NCBI RefSeq assembly: GCF_004101785.1
Contig: NZ_CP035130.1
Span: 1,612,001 to 1,676,000, forward strand
Length of the DNA stretch: 64,000 bases
DNA from: Gudongella oleilytica
GTDB lineage: Bacteria > Bacillota > Clostridia > Tissierellales > Tissierellaceae
Direction of reading: 5' to 3'
Made by a program: the position numbers and the translations under genes. Under the pieces are notes generated by a model. That model did no database searches. It was not told the origin of the DNA and was given only the letters and a program-made list of their open reading frames with translations. This document shows, piece after piece, positions 1-8,996 of the stretch (position 1 is the stretch's first letter; every line of letters starts with the position of its first letter).

Positions 1-292
1 ATCCCTTCTGAAGCTGATCATAGCTGTAATAGAGATCCTTGATATGGATCTTTGTTCCCTTTCTTATGTAGATATTGACGTGATAACTCAGTCCGCTTCC
101 CTGGTAACTGTTGTTAATGTATTCTTCCAACAATGGATCATTTATCCAGGATAGATTTAATCCCTGTGTATCACCGGCAGGCAACCCTATACTGACTGCC
201 CGGGGAGTGCCTGGCTCGAAACCAACCGCCTCAACATGAAATGGCTGTAAGATTAAAATCATAATTATAAGCAATATTAATGTCTTTCTCAT
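1..292 (-). CDS. Secreted protein of unknown function, N-terminal part only
   Basis: The gene runs off the left edge, so only about the first 97 residues are seen. The protein starts MRKTLILLIIIM and has a long hydrophobic stretch up to about residue 20, consistent with a signal peptide or N-terminal anchor. A GGAGG ribosome site lies just upstream of the ATG at 292. The visible mature part (motifs such as SIGLPAGD and the basic segment around KGTKIHIKDLYY) does not match a family I recognise. It is the last visible gene of a minus-strand run with the DUF1232 and Cys-rich genes. Export is an inference from the hydrophobic start. Confidence 0.6.
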   Translation of the reverse strand, partial: MRKTLILLIIMILILQPFHVEAVGFEPGTPRAVSIGLPAGDTQGLNLSWINDPLLEEYINNSYQGSGLSYHVNIYIRKGTKIHIKDLYYSYDQLQKG

Positions 293-302
293 CGATTACC
301 TC

Positions 303-695
303 CTACCTGTTGACATCCTTCCAATGCTTGTACTTGTCCAATTCATCCCTCATTCTGGTCAGGATATATCCAAGTACTGCCGCATCGTCCAAAAATCCCG
401 TCATAAGAAAGTCAGGAATTATGTCTACAGGATTTACCAAGTAAATTATCCCTGCCACTATAGAAGCTATACTTCCTTTGGAAATGTCTCTGTATGTCTT
501 TCTTGAAAAGTCTCTTGTTAAGCTCAAAGCCAACCCGATATCTTCTATCATGCCGGAAAGCTGGTCGTTATCCTTTACCTTAATGCTGGCTGAAGACAAG
601 AGATCTTTCATTCTTTCTGAGTCTCCCATATACTCCTTTGCCTTACCCATCAGACCCTGAGTGATCCTTGCAGGATCAAATTTCTTTTTTTTCAT
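303..695 (-). CDS. DUF1232 (YkvA-like) membrane protein
   Basis: The protein has 130 residues and the typical DUF1232 core near residues 75-110: a hydrophobic helix followed by NPVDIIPDF and GFLDDAAVLGY, which is the family signature seen in YkvA-like proteins. The function of the family is unknown, and the core helix is usually taken as membrane associated. A GGAGGAG ribosome site precedes the ATG at 695 and overlaps the end of the Cys-rich gene upstream, so the two are probably translated from one message. Confidence 0.8.
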   Translation of the reverse strand: MKKKKFDPARITQGLMGKAKEYMGDSERMKDLLSSASIKVKDNDQLSGMIEDIGLALSLTRDFSRKTYRDISKGSIASIVAGIIYLVNPVDIIPDFLMTGFLDDAAVLGYILTRMRDELDKYKHWKDVNR

Positions 696-697
696 AA

Positions 698-952
698 CTA
701 CTCCTCCAATGGATTAGCCCTTGTGTACTTGATCAGAATATCGTTTATGTATTCATAACCTTTATAGCTGTGTGGAATGAAACATCTGCTGCAATCCTTT
801 ATGCCATTTATTACTGAGTATTTTCCTCTGCAGTCTTTTATGAGATAAAGTGGACAATAGCAAAACATGCAGTTGAACTCCTCATTTTTTATTTCATGAC
901 AAGGATAATACTGACAATCGTTGTTTTTATAATACCTGAATGAATTCTCCAT
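698..952 (-). CDS. Cysteine-rich small metal-binding-type protein
   Basis: This is a short protein of about 84 residues with seven cysteines in a CxxxxC / CxxCxC / C / CxxC arrangement, including NCMFCYCPLY and DCSRCFIPH. The pattern resembles the Cysteine-rich small domain family, which is presumed to bind zinc or an iron-sulfur cluster and has no assigned reaction. I chose the ATG at 952 because a purine-rich AGAAAGAG lies a short distance upstream; a TTG six codons earlier has no ribosome site. It lies directly upstream of the DUF1232 gene, with their ends touching. Confidence 0.65.
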   Translation of the reverse strand: MENSFRYYKNNDCQYYPCHEIKNEEFNCMFCYCPLYLIKDCRGKYSVINGIKDCSRCFIPHSYKGYEYINDILIKYTRANPLEE

Positions 953-1038
953 TTTATCACTCTTTCTCAATTATGTTCATAGTATTATACCATAGTTGCC
1001 GCATATTTGTAAAAATCAGCGTCTAAAATCGAGCCGAA

Positions 1039-1072
1039 AAAAGAAGGTCCGGTTTCCCGGACCCACTTCTTC
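1039..1072 (-). terminator. Rho-independent terminator after superoxide dismutase
   Basis: On the minus strand GGGTCCGG, a GAAA loop and CCGGACC are flanked by GAAGAAG/TTCTT and followed by a T run. It sits 12 bases after the sod stop codon. Confidence 0.85.
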
Positions 1073-1083
1073 AACCTATTGAT

Positions 1084-1683
1084 TTATTTCATATTCTCTT
1101 CAGCTTTATCCCAATCAACAACGTTAAACCATGCATCGATATAATCTGCCCTTAGATTTTGGTATTTCAGATAATAAGCATGCTCCCAAACATCGATCCC
1201 CATTATAGGCTTCAAACCTTCGGAAATGGGATTATCCTGATTAGGGGTTGATACGACCTTAAGCTTTTCTCCGTCCAGAACAAGCCAAGCCCAGCCGCTT
1301 CCAAACCTGCCCATTGCAGCCTTTTTAAACTCAGCCTTGAAGGCATCCAGACTCCCAAAGTCTCTGACTATAAGCTTGCCCAGTTCTCCCTTTGGTTCTC
1401 CTCCACCTTCTGGAGACATAAGCTCCCAGAACATTGAGTGATTCAGGTGCCCTCCGCCGTTGTTCCTAACAGCTGTTCTAATGTCTTCAGGAACGGATCC
1501 AAGATCGGAAATTATCTCTTCTATACTCTTGCTCTTTAAATCCTCGTGTCCCTCAAGTGCAGCATTCAGGTTATTGATATATGCCTGATGATGCTTTGTG
1601 TGATGGATCTCCATTGTCCTTGCGTCAATATGTGGTTCAAGTTGATCGTACTTGTAATTTAATTCCGGTAGTTTGAATGTCAT
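1084..1683 (-). CDS. sodA: Superoxide dismutase, Mn/Fe family (Mn-type residues)
   Basis: The enzyme converts superoxide to hydrogen peroxide and oxygen in the cytoplasm. Its 199 residues are full length for the family. The metal ligands can be placed by homology at His27, His82, Asp164 and His168, the last two inside [13 protein letters not shown], which is the family signature. Gln149 in NQD is the active-site glutamine in the position usual for the Mn-type enzyme, so manganese is more likely than iron, though cambialistic use cannot be excluded. The gene is monocistronic with its own terminator. In a probable anaerobe it would serve oxygen tolerance. Confidence 0.95.
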   Translation of the reverse strand: MTFKLPELNYKYDQLEPHIDARTMEIHHTKHHQAYINNLNAALEGHEDLKSKSIEEIISDLGSVPEDIRTAVRNNGGGHLNHSMFWELMSPEGGGEPKGELGKLIVRDFGSLDAFKAEFKKAAMGRFGSGWAWLVLDGEKLKVVSTPNQDNPISEGLKPIMGIDVWEHAYYLKYQNLRADYIDAWFNVVDWDKAEENMK

Positions 1684-1772
1684 TGTATCTCTCCTTTATC
1701 TATATTAATTATTAGTTATCCGGTATGCATATACCCCAAAGATATAATTGATAAACATTATCATTTATCCTC

Positions 1773-1800
1773 GAAAAAAAAGTCCGCACCTGGCAGACTT
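1773..1800 (-). terminator. Terminator after the lipoprotein hydrolase
   Basis: The minus strand has AAGTC-GC / GC-GACTT with a short loop, followed by eight T residues. The stem begins inside the stop codon of the gene ending at 1799. Confidence 0.8.
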
Positions 1801-2749
1801 AATTGTTGTTAATAAAGTTTATTATCTTATCCATCAACTGGGGGTGTAGAGGAAGCTTTGGATCCTGATACGTCTTCAAATTTCCTTCACTATCTGTTGG
1901 AGCCTCTTTAAGGATGTGGTTCATACCTTCAATTATCACAGGCTCCAAGCCGGCACCCTCGCCCAACATTCTGGCATCCTCAACTGTTACCTGCAGATCA
2001 TTGTCTCCCTGAATTACCATTACTGGTGCATTTATCTCCCCATAAACCTTCACAGGATCATATTTGAACCACGAAATTAAATACGGCTGGACACTGTCCC
2101 TGAAGAGAGATTGAAGCATTTCAGGAACATCCTCAACTGTCCTTCCCTCCTTAAGCTCCATTATTATCGGAGTAGTAAGATCGGTTATTTCCTTAGGTTG
2201 TGTGGACAGCTGCCTGATTAAAGTATCATAGGCGGGTTCTCCTACACCAGCAAGTGAAATAAAGCCTGAAACCTGGGTCTTTGTGGCAGCTGCAGCCGAT
2301 ATAAGCGCACCCTCGCTATGTCCAATTAGGTAAACACTGCTGAATCGCTCGTCTGATCCAGCTTTTTCAATCCAGAGAACCAGGTCATTTATATAGTCCT
2401 CAAACACAAGCTCACTTTCGCTTTTTATAAGCCCCATAGACTCGGCTATACCTCTCTTGTCATACCTTATGGATGCGATCCCGTTATTTGCAAGCTCCTG
2501 AGCAATCATTTTCAGTCCATTGTTCGATCCCGCTATTGCACTGTTCCCGTCTCTGTCAGTAGGTCCTGAACCAGAGTGAATAATTGCTACCTTAAACGGG
2601 CCTTCACCCTGAGGAACTGTTAGAGTCCCATATATGACCCCGCCTTCAACAGTCAAGTCATATTCTTCCTCTTTAACTCCTCCAGTTGAACTACAACCGC
2701 TTAGAACCAATAGTAGTCCTAATATTATAATAAAAACTCTTAATTTCAT
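1799..2749 (-). CDS. Lipoprotein alpha/beta hydrolase
   Basis: This 316-residue protein starts with a lipoprotein signal (hydrophobic core, then LSGC with the lipid-modified Cys at about residue 19), so it should sit on the outer face of the membrane. The alpha/beta-hydrolase fold is shown by HSGSGPTDRDG near residue 60 (oxyanion region), RYDKRG, the nucleophile elbow GHSEG near residue 145, a late Asp in QGDNDLQV and the catalytic His in GMNH. This arrangement is typical of the secreted serine-hydrolase group often annotated as dienelactone-hydrolase-like. The substrate is unknown; an esterase or peptidase role is possible. Confidence 0.85.
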   Translation of the reverse strand: MKLRVFIIILGLLLVLSGCSSTGGVKEEEYDLTVEGGVIYGTLTVPQGEGPFKVAIIHSGSGPTDRDGNSAIAGSNNGLKMIAQELANNGIASIRYDKRGIAESMGLIKSESELVFEDYINDLVLWIEKAGSDERFSSVYLIGHSEGALISAAAATKTQVSGFISLAGVGEPAYDTLIRQLSTQPKEITDLTTPIIMELKEGRTVEDVPEMLQSLFRDSVQPYLISWFKYDPVKVYGEINAPVMVIQGDNDLQVTVEDARMLGEGAGLEPVIIEGMNHILKEAPTDSEGNLKTYQDPKLPLHPQLMDKIINFINNN

Positions 2750-2764
2750 ATCCGTTCCTCCAAT

Positions 2765-2793
2765 AAAAGAAGGCCTGATGCTAAATCAGGCCA
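2765..2793 (-). terminator. Terminator after tryptophanase
   Basis: GGCCTGAT and ATCAGGCC form an 8-base perfect stem with a 5-base loop, followed on the minus strand by TTCTTTTATT. Confidence 0.85.
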
Positions 2794-2798
2794 GTTGA

Positions 2799-4178
2799 TT
2801 ACTTAAGCGGCTCAAGCTTTGCTGTGAAGTGTCTAAGCACCTCCGGTTCCCAGGTTATCCTGTAGCCCTTGAGAGTATCCTTTCTTTCCTTTATCGCTTT
2901 AAGTGCTTCAACTATAACGTCAAGATGGGATTGAGTGTAAACTCTCCTTGGCACTGCCAGTCTAGTAAACTCAAATTCTGACTCTATTTGCTCGCCTGTG
3001 TCGGGATCATTGCCCATCATATATGACCCTATATCACAGCTTCTGATCCCTGCTTCGATATAAAGCTCAATAGCCAGTGCCTGAGCTGGGAACTCGTAAT
3101 AAGGTATGTGTGGAAGAAGCTTCTTGGCATCCAGAAATACAGCATGTCCTCCAACCGGAGATTGGTATGCTATGCCTGCCTCGTCAAGCTTCTCTGCAAG
3201 GTATTCCATCTGACCTATTCTGTATTTCAGATAGTCAAAGTCAGTTCCTTCCTGAAGACCTATCGCCATAGCCTCGATGTCTCTTCCTGATAGTCCACCG
3301 TAGGAAACGAAGCCCTCATAAGGAATAGTCCTTGCCTTAACAACTTCAAAAAGCTCAGGATCGTTCTTGACGCCCACCAGTCCGCCCATGTTGATTATGG
3401 CATCCTTCTTCGCACTCATGGTGAATAAATCGGCATAGCTGAACATTTCCCTTGCGATGTCCTTAATTGACTTATCTGAATACCCATCTTCTCTATTTTT
3501 GATAAAGTAAGCGTTTTCCGCATACCTGGCAGCATCTATGCACACCGGGATGTTGTAGGATTTTGCTATTTCACTGGTCTTTTTTATGTTATCCATGGAA
3601 ACTGGCTGACCGCCTGCACTATTGTTTGTCACTGTTATGATTATCATGCCTACGTTCTCAGGACCATACTCTTCAATAAGCTTTTTAAGTCTTTCTATGT
3701 CCATATTTCCCTTGAATGGATGATAATTGACTGTATCCAAAGCCTCAGGAATAACGCAGTCTATTGCTCTTGCACCTGCCAGCTCTACGTGAGCACGTGT
3801 GGTGTCAAAATGCATATTAGATATAGCTACCTTGCCTTCGTGAAGGAATATTGGCATTACAACCTTTTCGGCTGCTCTTCCCTGGTGTACAGGTTGGAAA
3901 TACTCATAGCCGAATATATCCTTTGCTGACGCCATAAGGTTCTTGTAGCTTCTCGAGCCCGAATAAGCCTCATCCCCAACCATTACTCCAGCCCATTGAT
4001 TGGCACTCATAGCTCCGGTACCACTGTCTGTCAAAAGATCGATATATACATCGTCTGAATCAAGATAAAAAACATTGTAATGAGCATTCCTGATCTTTTC
4101 GATCCTTTCCTCACGAGTCAACATCTTAATGGGTTCAACCATCTTGATCTTGAAAGGTTCAGCATAGTATTTAGTCAT
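2799..4178 (-). CDS. tnaA: Tryptophanase (tryptophan indole-lyase)
   Basis: The PLP enzyme cleaves L-tryptophan to indole, pyruvate and ammonia. Its 459 residues are full length. The PLP lysine lies in MSAKKDA near residue 255, and HQGRAAE, DTTRAH and SAGGQPVS are family motifs. I favour tryptophanase over the sister enzyme tyrosine phenol-lyase because GTGAMS, GSRSY, SAKKDA and [14 protein letters not shown] follow the tryptophanase pattern. There is no tnaC-like leader in the 32 bases separating it from the HD gene upstream, so the usual tryptophan attenuation at the start of tnaA is not visible here. It ends in its own terminator. Confidence 0.9.
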   Translation of the reverse strand: MTKYYAEPFKIKMVEPIKMLTREERIEKIRNAHYNVFYLDSDDVYIDLLTDSGTGAMSANQWAGVMVGDEAYSGSRSYKNLMASAKDIFGYEYFQPVHQGRAAEKVVMPIFLHEGKVAISNMHFDTTRAHVELAGARAIDCVIPEALDTVNYHPFKGNMDIERLKKLIEEYGPENVGMIIITVTNNSAGGQPVSMDNIKKTSEIAKSYNIPVCIDAARYAENAYFIKNREDGYSDKSIKDIAREMFSYADLFTMSAKKDAIINMGGLVGVKNDPELFEVVKARTIPYEGFVSYGGLSGRDIEAMAIGLQEGTDFDYLKYRIGQMEYLAEKLDEAGIAYQSPVGGHAVFLDAKKLLPHIPYYEFPAQALAIELYIEAGIRSCDIGSYMMGNDPDTGEQIESEFEFTRLAVPRRVYTQSHLDVIVEALKAIKERKDTLKGYRITWEPEVLRHFTAKLEPLK

Positions 4179-4210
4179 GAAATCCCCTCCATTTTATTTT
4201 ATAGAAATGA

Positions 4211-4783
4211 CTACAGGTCTCCCTTAAGCCCTATCTCCTCAGCAACCTTCCTCATCCCGAGGATAGTCTGATTTATGACTTCCATCAATTCCATTCCCAT
4301 CATAGCAACGCCCTCCTCAATCACCTCACGGTTGACACCTGCTGCGAAGGATTTTTGGCCCCACTTCTTCTTCACGGATTTTGCTTCCATGTCCATTATA
4401 GATTTGCTGGGTCTCATAAGAGCTGTTGCAGCAACCAAGCCTGTGAGCTCATCAACAGCATATATAGTCTTTTCCATCATCTCTTTTGGTTCAACATCTG
4501 TACAAAGCTTCCATCCATGGCTAAGTACTCCCCTGATGTAATCCTCAGGCCAACCCTCTTCACGTAATATTTGTTCAGTGACCTTGCAGTGCTCTTCAGG
4601 ATATTTATCGTAGTCAAGGTCATGGATAAGTCCAATCACACTCCATTTTTCTACATCTTCGCCAAATAGCTCTGCAAAATGCTTCATAGTTGCCTCGACT
4701 GCCAGTGCATGCTTTATCTGGCTGTCGTTCTCAACATATTTCGTTAAAAGCCTGTAGGCTTCTTCTCTTGTAGGTCTCGTCAA
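4211..4783 (-). CDS. HD-domain phosphohydrolase (HDIG type)
   Basis: This protein has 190 residues and an HD domain: His24 region (KHALAVE), then GLIHDLDYDK with the HD pair near residues 53-54, a later His (EEHCKV) and SHGW. These residues bind metal in HD phosphohydrolases; the substrate, which in this superfamily is often a nucleotide, is unknown. The start is TTG at 4783, with AGAAGGG upstream. It lies 32 bases upstream of tryptophanase on the same strand, so the two are probably co-transcribed, but I know of no mechanistic link. Confidence 0.8.
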   Translation of the reverse strand: MTRPTREEAYRLLTKYVENDSQIKHALAVEATMKHFAELFGEDVEKWSVIGLIHDLDYDKYPEEHCKVTEQILREEGWPEDYIRGVLSHGWKLCTDVEPKEMMEKTIYAVDELTGLVAATALMRPSKSIMDMEAKSVKKKWGQKSFAAGVNREVIEEGVAMMGMELMEVINQTILGMRKVAEEIGLKGDL

Positions 4784-4855
4784 CAGGATCCCTTCTTTCT
4801 AACTTTTAATTAGATTTTACCGGAAATTTACAACAATTACAATAGCTGCTGATTT

Positions 4856-6265
4856 CTATTTTCTGAGTCTGAAGTAAAAGGTACTCCCTTCGCCTTCCTT
4901 GCTCATTACTCCATATTCTCCGTTATGAGCCATAATTATTGATTTCACCAATGAAAGTCCTATGCCCGAACCTGTTTTTCTTCTGGAATGGCTTTTCCCG
5001 CCTCTGTAGTACCTGTCCCAGATATAGTCGATTTCATCAGCAGCAATTCCAGGACCGTGATCCTCTATTGAAAACCTTACTGAATCGTCATCTCCTTCTA
5101 CTTTTATAGCTATCCGCCTGTCATCATCCGTGTAATTTACTGCATTACCAATTAGGTTATAGATAGCCTGCGAGAGCTTCCTTTTATCCCCGAGGACAAT
5201 TGTATCCCCATTTGCAGTAAGCTGGAAAGTATATCCTTCATTTTCCTGGAAATAGTTGAATCTATCCAGAACCTCCCTTGAAAGCTCCGTCAGATCAAGT
5301 TCTTCCATCTCCATATCTCTAAGTCCTGACTGAACCCGTGAGAGCTCCAGCATATCATCAACAAGGGATGACAGCTTGTCACTCTCTTGGATTATGGTTT
5401 CCAGATGCGCTTCTCTCTTTTCCTTTGACTCGCCGGATATGTCCCTTATCATTTCACTATATGATCTTATAACAGTCAATGGGGTCTTAAGATCGTGGGT
5501 AACATTCGCCATCAGATCCTTCCTTAGCTCCTCTGCCTTTGATAGCTCCCTGGTCGTGGAGTTCAGAGTATCTGCGAGGTTATCGATCTCTGTATATGCC
5601 CCTTTTTCAAAGCTTACTGAATAATCCCCTTTGGAAAGGGCTCTTGCTGATCTGGTTATATTTGTTATAGGCCTTGAAATCCATCTTGCAAGGATCAAGG
5701 ATATGCCAAGGGAGAGGAAAAATGATATTCCGGTTATTCGAATGAGCTGGCTTTTTAGTACGTTTACAGTAGAGTCTATTGGTTCAAGCATGGAGTTTAT
5801 GAAGAGAAAATAGTTCGGAGCATCCCCATTCCTTAAGATAGCTCCATATACCAATATTGGATTTCTTACCCTATCATCAGTTCTCGTGTATACTACATAG
5901 TCAGTCTCTGATCCATATAACCTGGCAAGAAAATCTGAGAAGGTTTCGCTGTTTAGTCTGGGCTGCCGTATTATGTCGAATAAATCTAATGGGTATACAA
6001 GCTTACCTGTCTGGTCAAGTATATTAATGGAAATTCCTTCATTAAATGAGGTTTCCACTAATGCATTCTCAAAATCCAGGGATCCGTACTTTGCAGCAAG
6101 CTCATTCCCTATCCTGCTTATTTCCTTTATTTTCATGGATTCATAATAGCTGTTTAAAAATACGATCTGCAATAACCAGAGTAATGCCATGATCGCTGCT
6201 GCAAAAGAAACGAAATAAAGCCACAACTTGAAATTTAATGATTTCTTGTCAAGCTTGGATATCAT
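4856..6265 (-). CDS. Membrane sensor histidine kinase
   Basis: The protein has 469 residues. Two membrane helices (about 15-37 and 172-192) enclose an extracellular sensor domain of about 130 residues. A HAMP segment follows (about 193-245), then the dimerisation domain with the phospho-accepting His near 257 in NVTHDLKTPL, and the ATPase domain with the N box (LIGNAVNYTDDD), G1 (EDHGPGIA), F box and G2 (GSGIGLSLV). The cognate regulator gene is immediately upstream, 6 bases away. The signal is not known; the sensor region has no motif I can place. Confidence 0.92.
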   Translation of the reverse strand: MISKLDKKSLNFKLWLYFVSFAAAIMALLWLLQIVFLNSYYESMKIKEISRIGNELAAKYGSLDFENALVETSFNEGISINILDQTGKLVYPLDLFDIIRQPRLNSETFSDFLARLYGSETDYVVYTRTDDRVRNPILVYGAILRNGDAPNYFLFINSMLEPIDSTVNVLKSQLIRITGISFFLSLGISLILARWISRPITNITRSARALSKGDYSVSFEKGAYTEIDNLADTLNSTTRELSKAEELRKDLMANVTHDLKTPLTVIRSYSEMIRDISGESKEKREAHLETIIQESDKLSSLVDDMLELSRVQSGLRDMEMEELDLTELSREVLDRFNYFQENEGYTFQLTANGDTIVLGDKRKLSQAIYNLIGNAVNYTDDDRRIAIKVEGDDDSVRFSIEDHGPGIAADEIDYIWDRYYRGGKSHSRRKTGSGIGLSLVKSIIMAHNGEYGVMSKEGEGSTFYFRLRK

Positions 6266-6271
6266 GCCGCC

Positions 6272-6946
6272 TCATTTCCTTTCCTCAAATTTATAGCCTA
6301 CCCCTCTAAGCGTTACTATATTATCTCTGTAAGGGCCAATATTGTTTCTCAGCATCTTTATATGCGTATCGATAGTCCTGTCATCCCCAAAAAAATCATA
6401 TCCCCATATTTCTTTAAGAAGCTGCTCCCTGGACAGTGCCCTGTTTTTATTTGATGCAAGATACACCAGTAATTCAAATTCCTTTGGAGTAAGGTCAACC
6501 TTATCCCCATCGACGAAAACATCCCTCGCTTCAATATCAATGACCAATCCATTAAATCTCAAGGGTAATTTCTTATTTCTTCCCCGATCTCTTCCGATAA
6601 TTGCATTTATTCTTGCCATTACCTCTTTTGGCGAGAAGGGCTTTACTACGTAGTCATCCACTCCAAGCTCAAATCCAAACAGCTTGTCATATTCCTCTCC
6701 TCTTACTGAAAGCATTAAGACGGGTACATTTTTTGTCTTTCGTATTTCCTTGACGGCTGAATATCCATCCAGCTTAGGCATCATAATGTCCATTATTACC
6801 AGGTCAAAATCATTTTCTCTGCAAAGTCTGACAGCCTCCATTCCATCGGCAGCCTCTGTGACACAATGTCCTTCAAATTCTGCATATTCCCTCAGTACCT
6901 CTCTTATCTTGCTCTCGTCATCCACAATCAAAAGTCTGTACATCAT
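6272..6946 (-). CDS. OmpR/PhoB-family response regulator
   Basis: The receiver domain carries the acidic pair (VDDE at 8-11), the phospho-accepting Asp53 in VIMDIMMPK, and the conserved Lys in VKPFSP. The C-terminal half is a winged helix with DLTPKEFELL and DDRTIDTHIKMLRNNIG, typical of OmpR-type regulators. The length of 224 residues is normal. Two adjacent ATG codons follow a GGGGTGAT site, so the start is 6946 or 6943. It forms an operon with the downstream kinase gene, which is expected to phosphorylate it. Confidence 0.92.
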   Translation of the reverse strand: MMYRLLIVDDESKIREVLREYAEFEGHCVTEAADGMEAVRLCRENDFDLVIMDIMMPKLDGYSAVKEIRKTKNVPVLMLSVRGEEYDKLFGFELGVDDYVVKPFSPKEVMARINAIIGRDRGRNKKLPLRFNGLVIDIEARDVFVDGDKVDLTPKEFELLVYLASNKNRALSREQLLKEIWGYDFFGDDRTIDTHIKMLRNNIGPYRDNIVTLRGVGYKFEERK

Positions 6947-7099
6947 ATCACCCCATTTTTATTTTATACTCGCTGTGTGAAAGCTGTGTGAAAATGAATA
7001 AGCTTTTGTTTTTTGTTGTAGTAATCTTTAATTTGATGATATCAGAATATGAATATCGCAACAATATTACTACGAGAATCAACCCACAACAAAAGCAAA

Positions 7100-7206
7100 C
7101 CGCATTGACTGAATAAGTCAATACGGTTCAGACTGAAGACAAAGCTCAGCAATCAATAAAGATTGTTGAGCTTTGTCTTCAGTCTAAGGCAGATTTTAAC
7201 TGCCTT
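7100..7206. repeat. Three consecutive hairpins between the response regulator and peptidase genes
   Basis: Three inverted repeats stand one after another. The first is a small stem ATTGACT/AGTCAAT near 7103-7122. The second is a 25-base stem, 7130-7154 with 7161-7185, with one mismatch and a 6-base loop. The third is the 7-base stem AAGGCAG (7186-7192) with CTGCCTT (7200-7206). They lie just downstream of the RocB-like gene on the minus strand and probably end its transcript, although none is followed by a clean T run. A small mobile hairpin element is the alternative. Confidence 0.6.
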
Positions 7207-7219
7207 CTTAGTATAACTA

Positions 7220-8863
7220 TTAGCCTAATATAGTTCTTATTAATTTATCCACCATCTTTGGAGTTCTGTCATAAAGATCCTGCATGAATACCCTCTCCAT
7301 ATACTTGTGATAATCCTTGCCCCATGGTCCAAGGTTTATAACAGGCATGGAAAGCTCCTTCATAGTCTCCAGAGGTATATAGTAGGTATCCTTCCATAGC
7401 ATCATATTATCCTCTATATAGCCAATGTTCTCCTTATCTGCCTCAAACATTGCGTAGGATAGGTCTGATATCCCTGTGAAATAATTTTGAGTGTAGCATT
7501 CCTGTCCCCAGGTATTTTTCGCCAATTCCTCAACAGACTCCATCGCCTTGTCTATTCTGGGTTTCTTATCTGGGATCATTAGATTGTTGACGTTTGGATA
7601 ATAAGGAGGTGCCAAAGCTATAACAACCATAGGTGACATGTCGCTGACGTACTCAAGTGTCTTCTCAATTATTCTATATGCTGCGTTAATCGTTGTCAGC
7701 TTTTGATCCTGGATCTCTTGCTTGATTCCCTTCATCATTTCTTCCATTGCCTTTACAAATTCGTCATCTGAGTCTGCCACAGCTTGCTTATAAAGCTCAC
7801 CATAAAGCATGACATTTGTTTTCCATGGCAACCTGACTATCTCTTCTCCTTTTAGCTCAAGGTATTTTGCGTAGCTTGAGTTTAGATCTTCTATTACTTT
7901 GTCGAAGGAATCCTCGGAGATCTTTCTGATTGCCTCAAAAATATCTTTAGGTGGCTTTGCCAAGGTCAGTATACTCATATACCCTGCTGCAGCCATGGGA
8001 AGACTTACATCATATACTTCCTTTCTGTCCTTTGAATAAAGCCATGTTGGAGGAGGCGTGACTGTGTTGCCCACCCTCTCAAGAAATTCGGGATTTACCT
8101 CTGTTCTTCTAACTATTTCCGCTAAAAGATTTATCGGATTAAAGCCCTGGAATATATGTCCCACGTGGGTTAGCTTACCTCTTACATATACAACAGGCAT
8201 TAGCTTGCCTACTGAGCCGTCGTAGAATGTCTGAACTTCCGGATCGACTCTGTCGTGAGGCTCAACGTTTAGCATCAGTACATAATCCAGGCCGTATTTT
8301 TCCTTAAGCTCCTTCAAGAGCGGTATTGCTCCCCTCATACCAGCTGAAAGGTTTTCCTCATCAGGCACAGCTATAAAAACAAGGTTTCCTTTGAAGCCTT
8401 CTTCATCCATATATTCCTCAAGGAGAGAAAGATGGATGGCCGCTCCTCCCTTCATGTCGGCGACGCCTCTACCAAAAAGCCATTCGCCGCTGTCAAGGTC
8501 CTTTTTCGCATCCGCCGTCAGCTCAAGTTTTCCTTCTCTTAGCTTTTCCATCAGCTTCTCCGGGAAGTATGCCAAATCCTTCAGAGGTCCATAAACATCT
8601 GTATCGACTATGTCCGAGTGATGTATCAATACTATAGTGTCATTTCCTTCTCCCTTAAGTAAGCACCACGGAACTGTTCTATCCAAATGATCGTTCGCAA
8701 TTTTGTAGAATCCTGAGTGATCAGGGTTATTCCTTAGATATTCCTGCTCACCAAACCATTGCTTATAGAACACCTGGTTGTTGTTCTCAAGCCTTGTTCC
8801 GGTATGAGTAACTGTACTAACATAATTCATTACATTTCTTTCGATCCTCTTTTGCCTATTCAA
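7220..8863 (-). CDS. rocB: M20-family peptidase, RocB-like
   Basis: This long M20 peptidase (about 547 residues) matches the RocB group, annotated as arginine utilisation protein, rather than the shorter dipeptidases. Metal-site motifs are visible: LIHHSDIVD near residue 80, GRGVADMKGG near 135 with the bridging Asp, and the catalytic pair PDEENLS near 165, plus a late His region. I chose TTG at 8863 because AAGGAG lies 9 bases upstream. In other Firmicutes RocB accompanies arginine catabolism, but no arginine genes are next to it here, so the substrate (a small peptide or amide) is an inference. Confidence 0.8.
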   Translation of the reverse strand: MNRQKRIERNVMNYVSTVTHTGTRLENNNQVFYKQWFGEQEYLRNNPDHSGFYKIANDHLDRTVPWCLLKGEGNDTIVLIHHSDIVDTDVYGPLKDLAYFPEKLMEKLREGKLELTADAKKDLDSGEWLFGRGVADMKGGAAIHLSLLEEYMDEEGFKGNLVFIAVPDEENLSAGMRGAIPLLKELKEKYGLDYVLMLNVEPHDRVDPEVQTFYDGSVGKLMPVVYVRGKLTHVGHIFQGFNPINLLAEIVRRTEVNPEFLERVGNTVTPPPTWLYSKDRKEVYDVSLPMAAAGYMSILTLAKPPKDIFEAIRKISEDSFDKVIEDLNSSYAKYLELKGEEIVRLPWKTNVMLYGELYKQAVADSDDEFVKAMEEMMKGIKQEIQDQKLTTINAAYRIIEKTLEYVSDMSPMVVIALAPPYYPNVNNLMIPDKKPRIDKAMESVEELAKNTWGQECYTQNYFTGISDLSYAMFEADKENIGYIEDNMMLWKDTYYIPLETMKELSMPVINLGPWGKDYHKYMERVFMQDLYDRTPKMVDKLIRTILG

Positions 8864-8932
8864 GCCTCTCAACTCCTTTATATTTTAACTCCCCACACTA
8901 TTCTATCAGTATTGCTTTAACACTTCAATTAC

Positions 8933-8958
8933 GAAAAAAACCCCGAGATTATCGGGGG
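8933..8958 (-). terminator. Terminator after the universal stress protein gene
   Basis: The minus strand has CCCCGAT, a short loop and a complementary CGGGG arm, followed by TTTTTT. Confidence 0.8.
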
Positions 8959-8996
8959 ACGAAAAATACATGTTGCCAGGTATCAGCACCCTCAGA

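Noticed and set aside
2799-4178. Tyrosine phenol-lyase as the identity of the PLP lyase
   Set aside because: The motifs around the active site and near the C-terminus follow the tryptophanase pattern (for example SAKKDA and the [13 protein letters not shown] segment).
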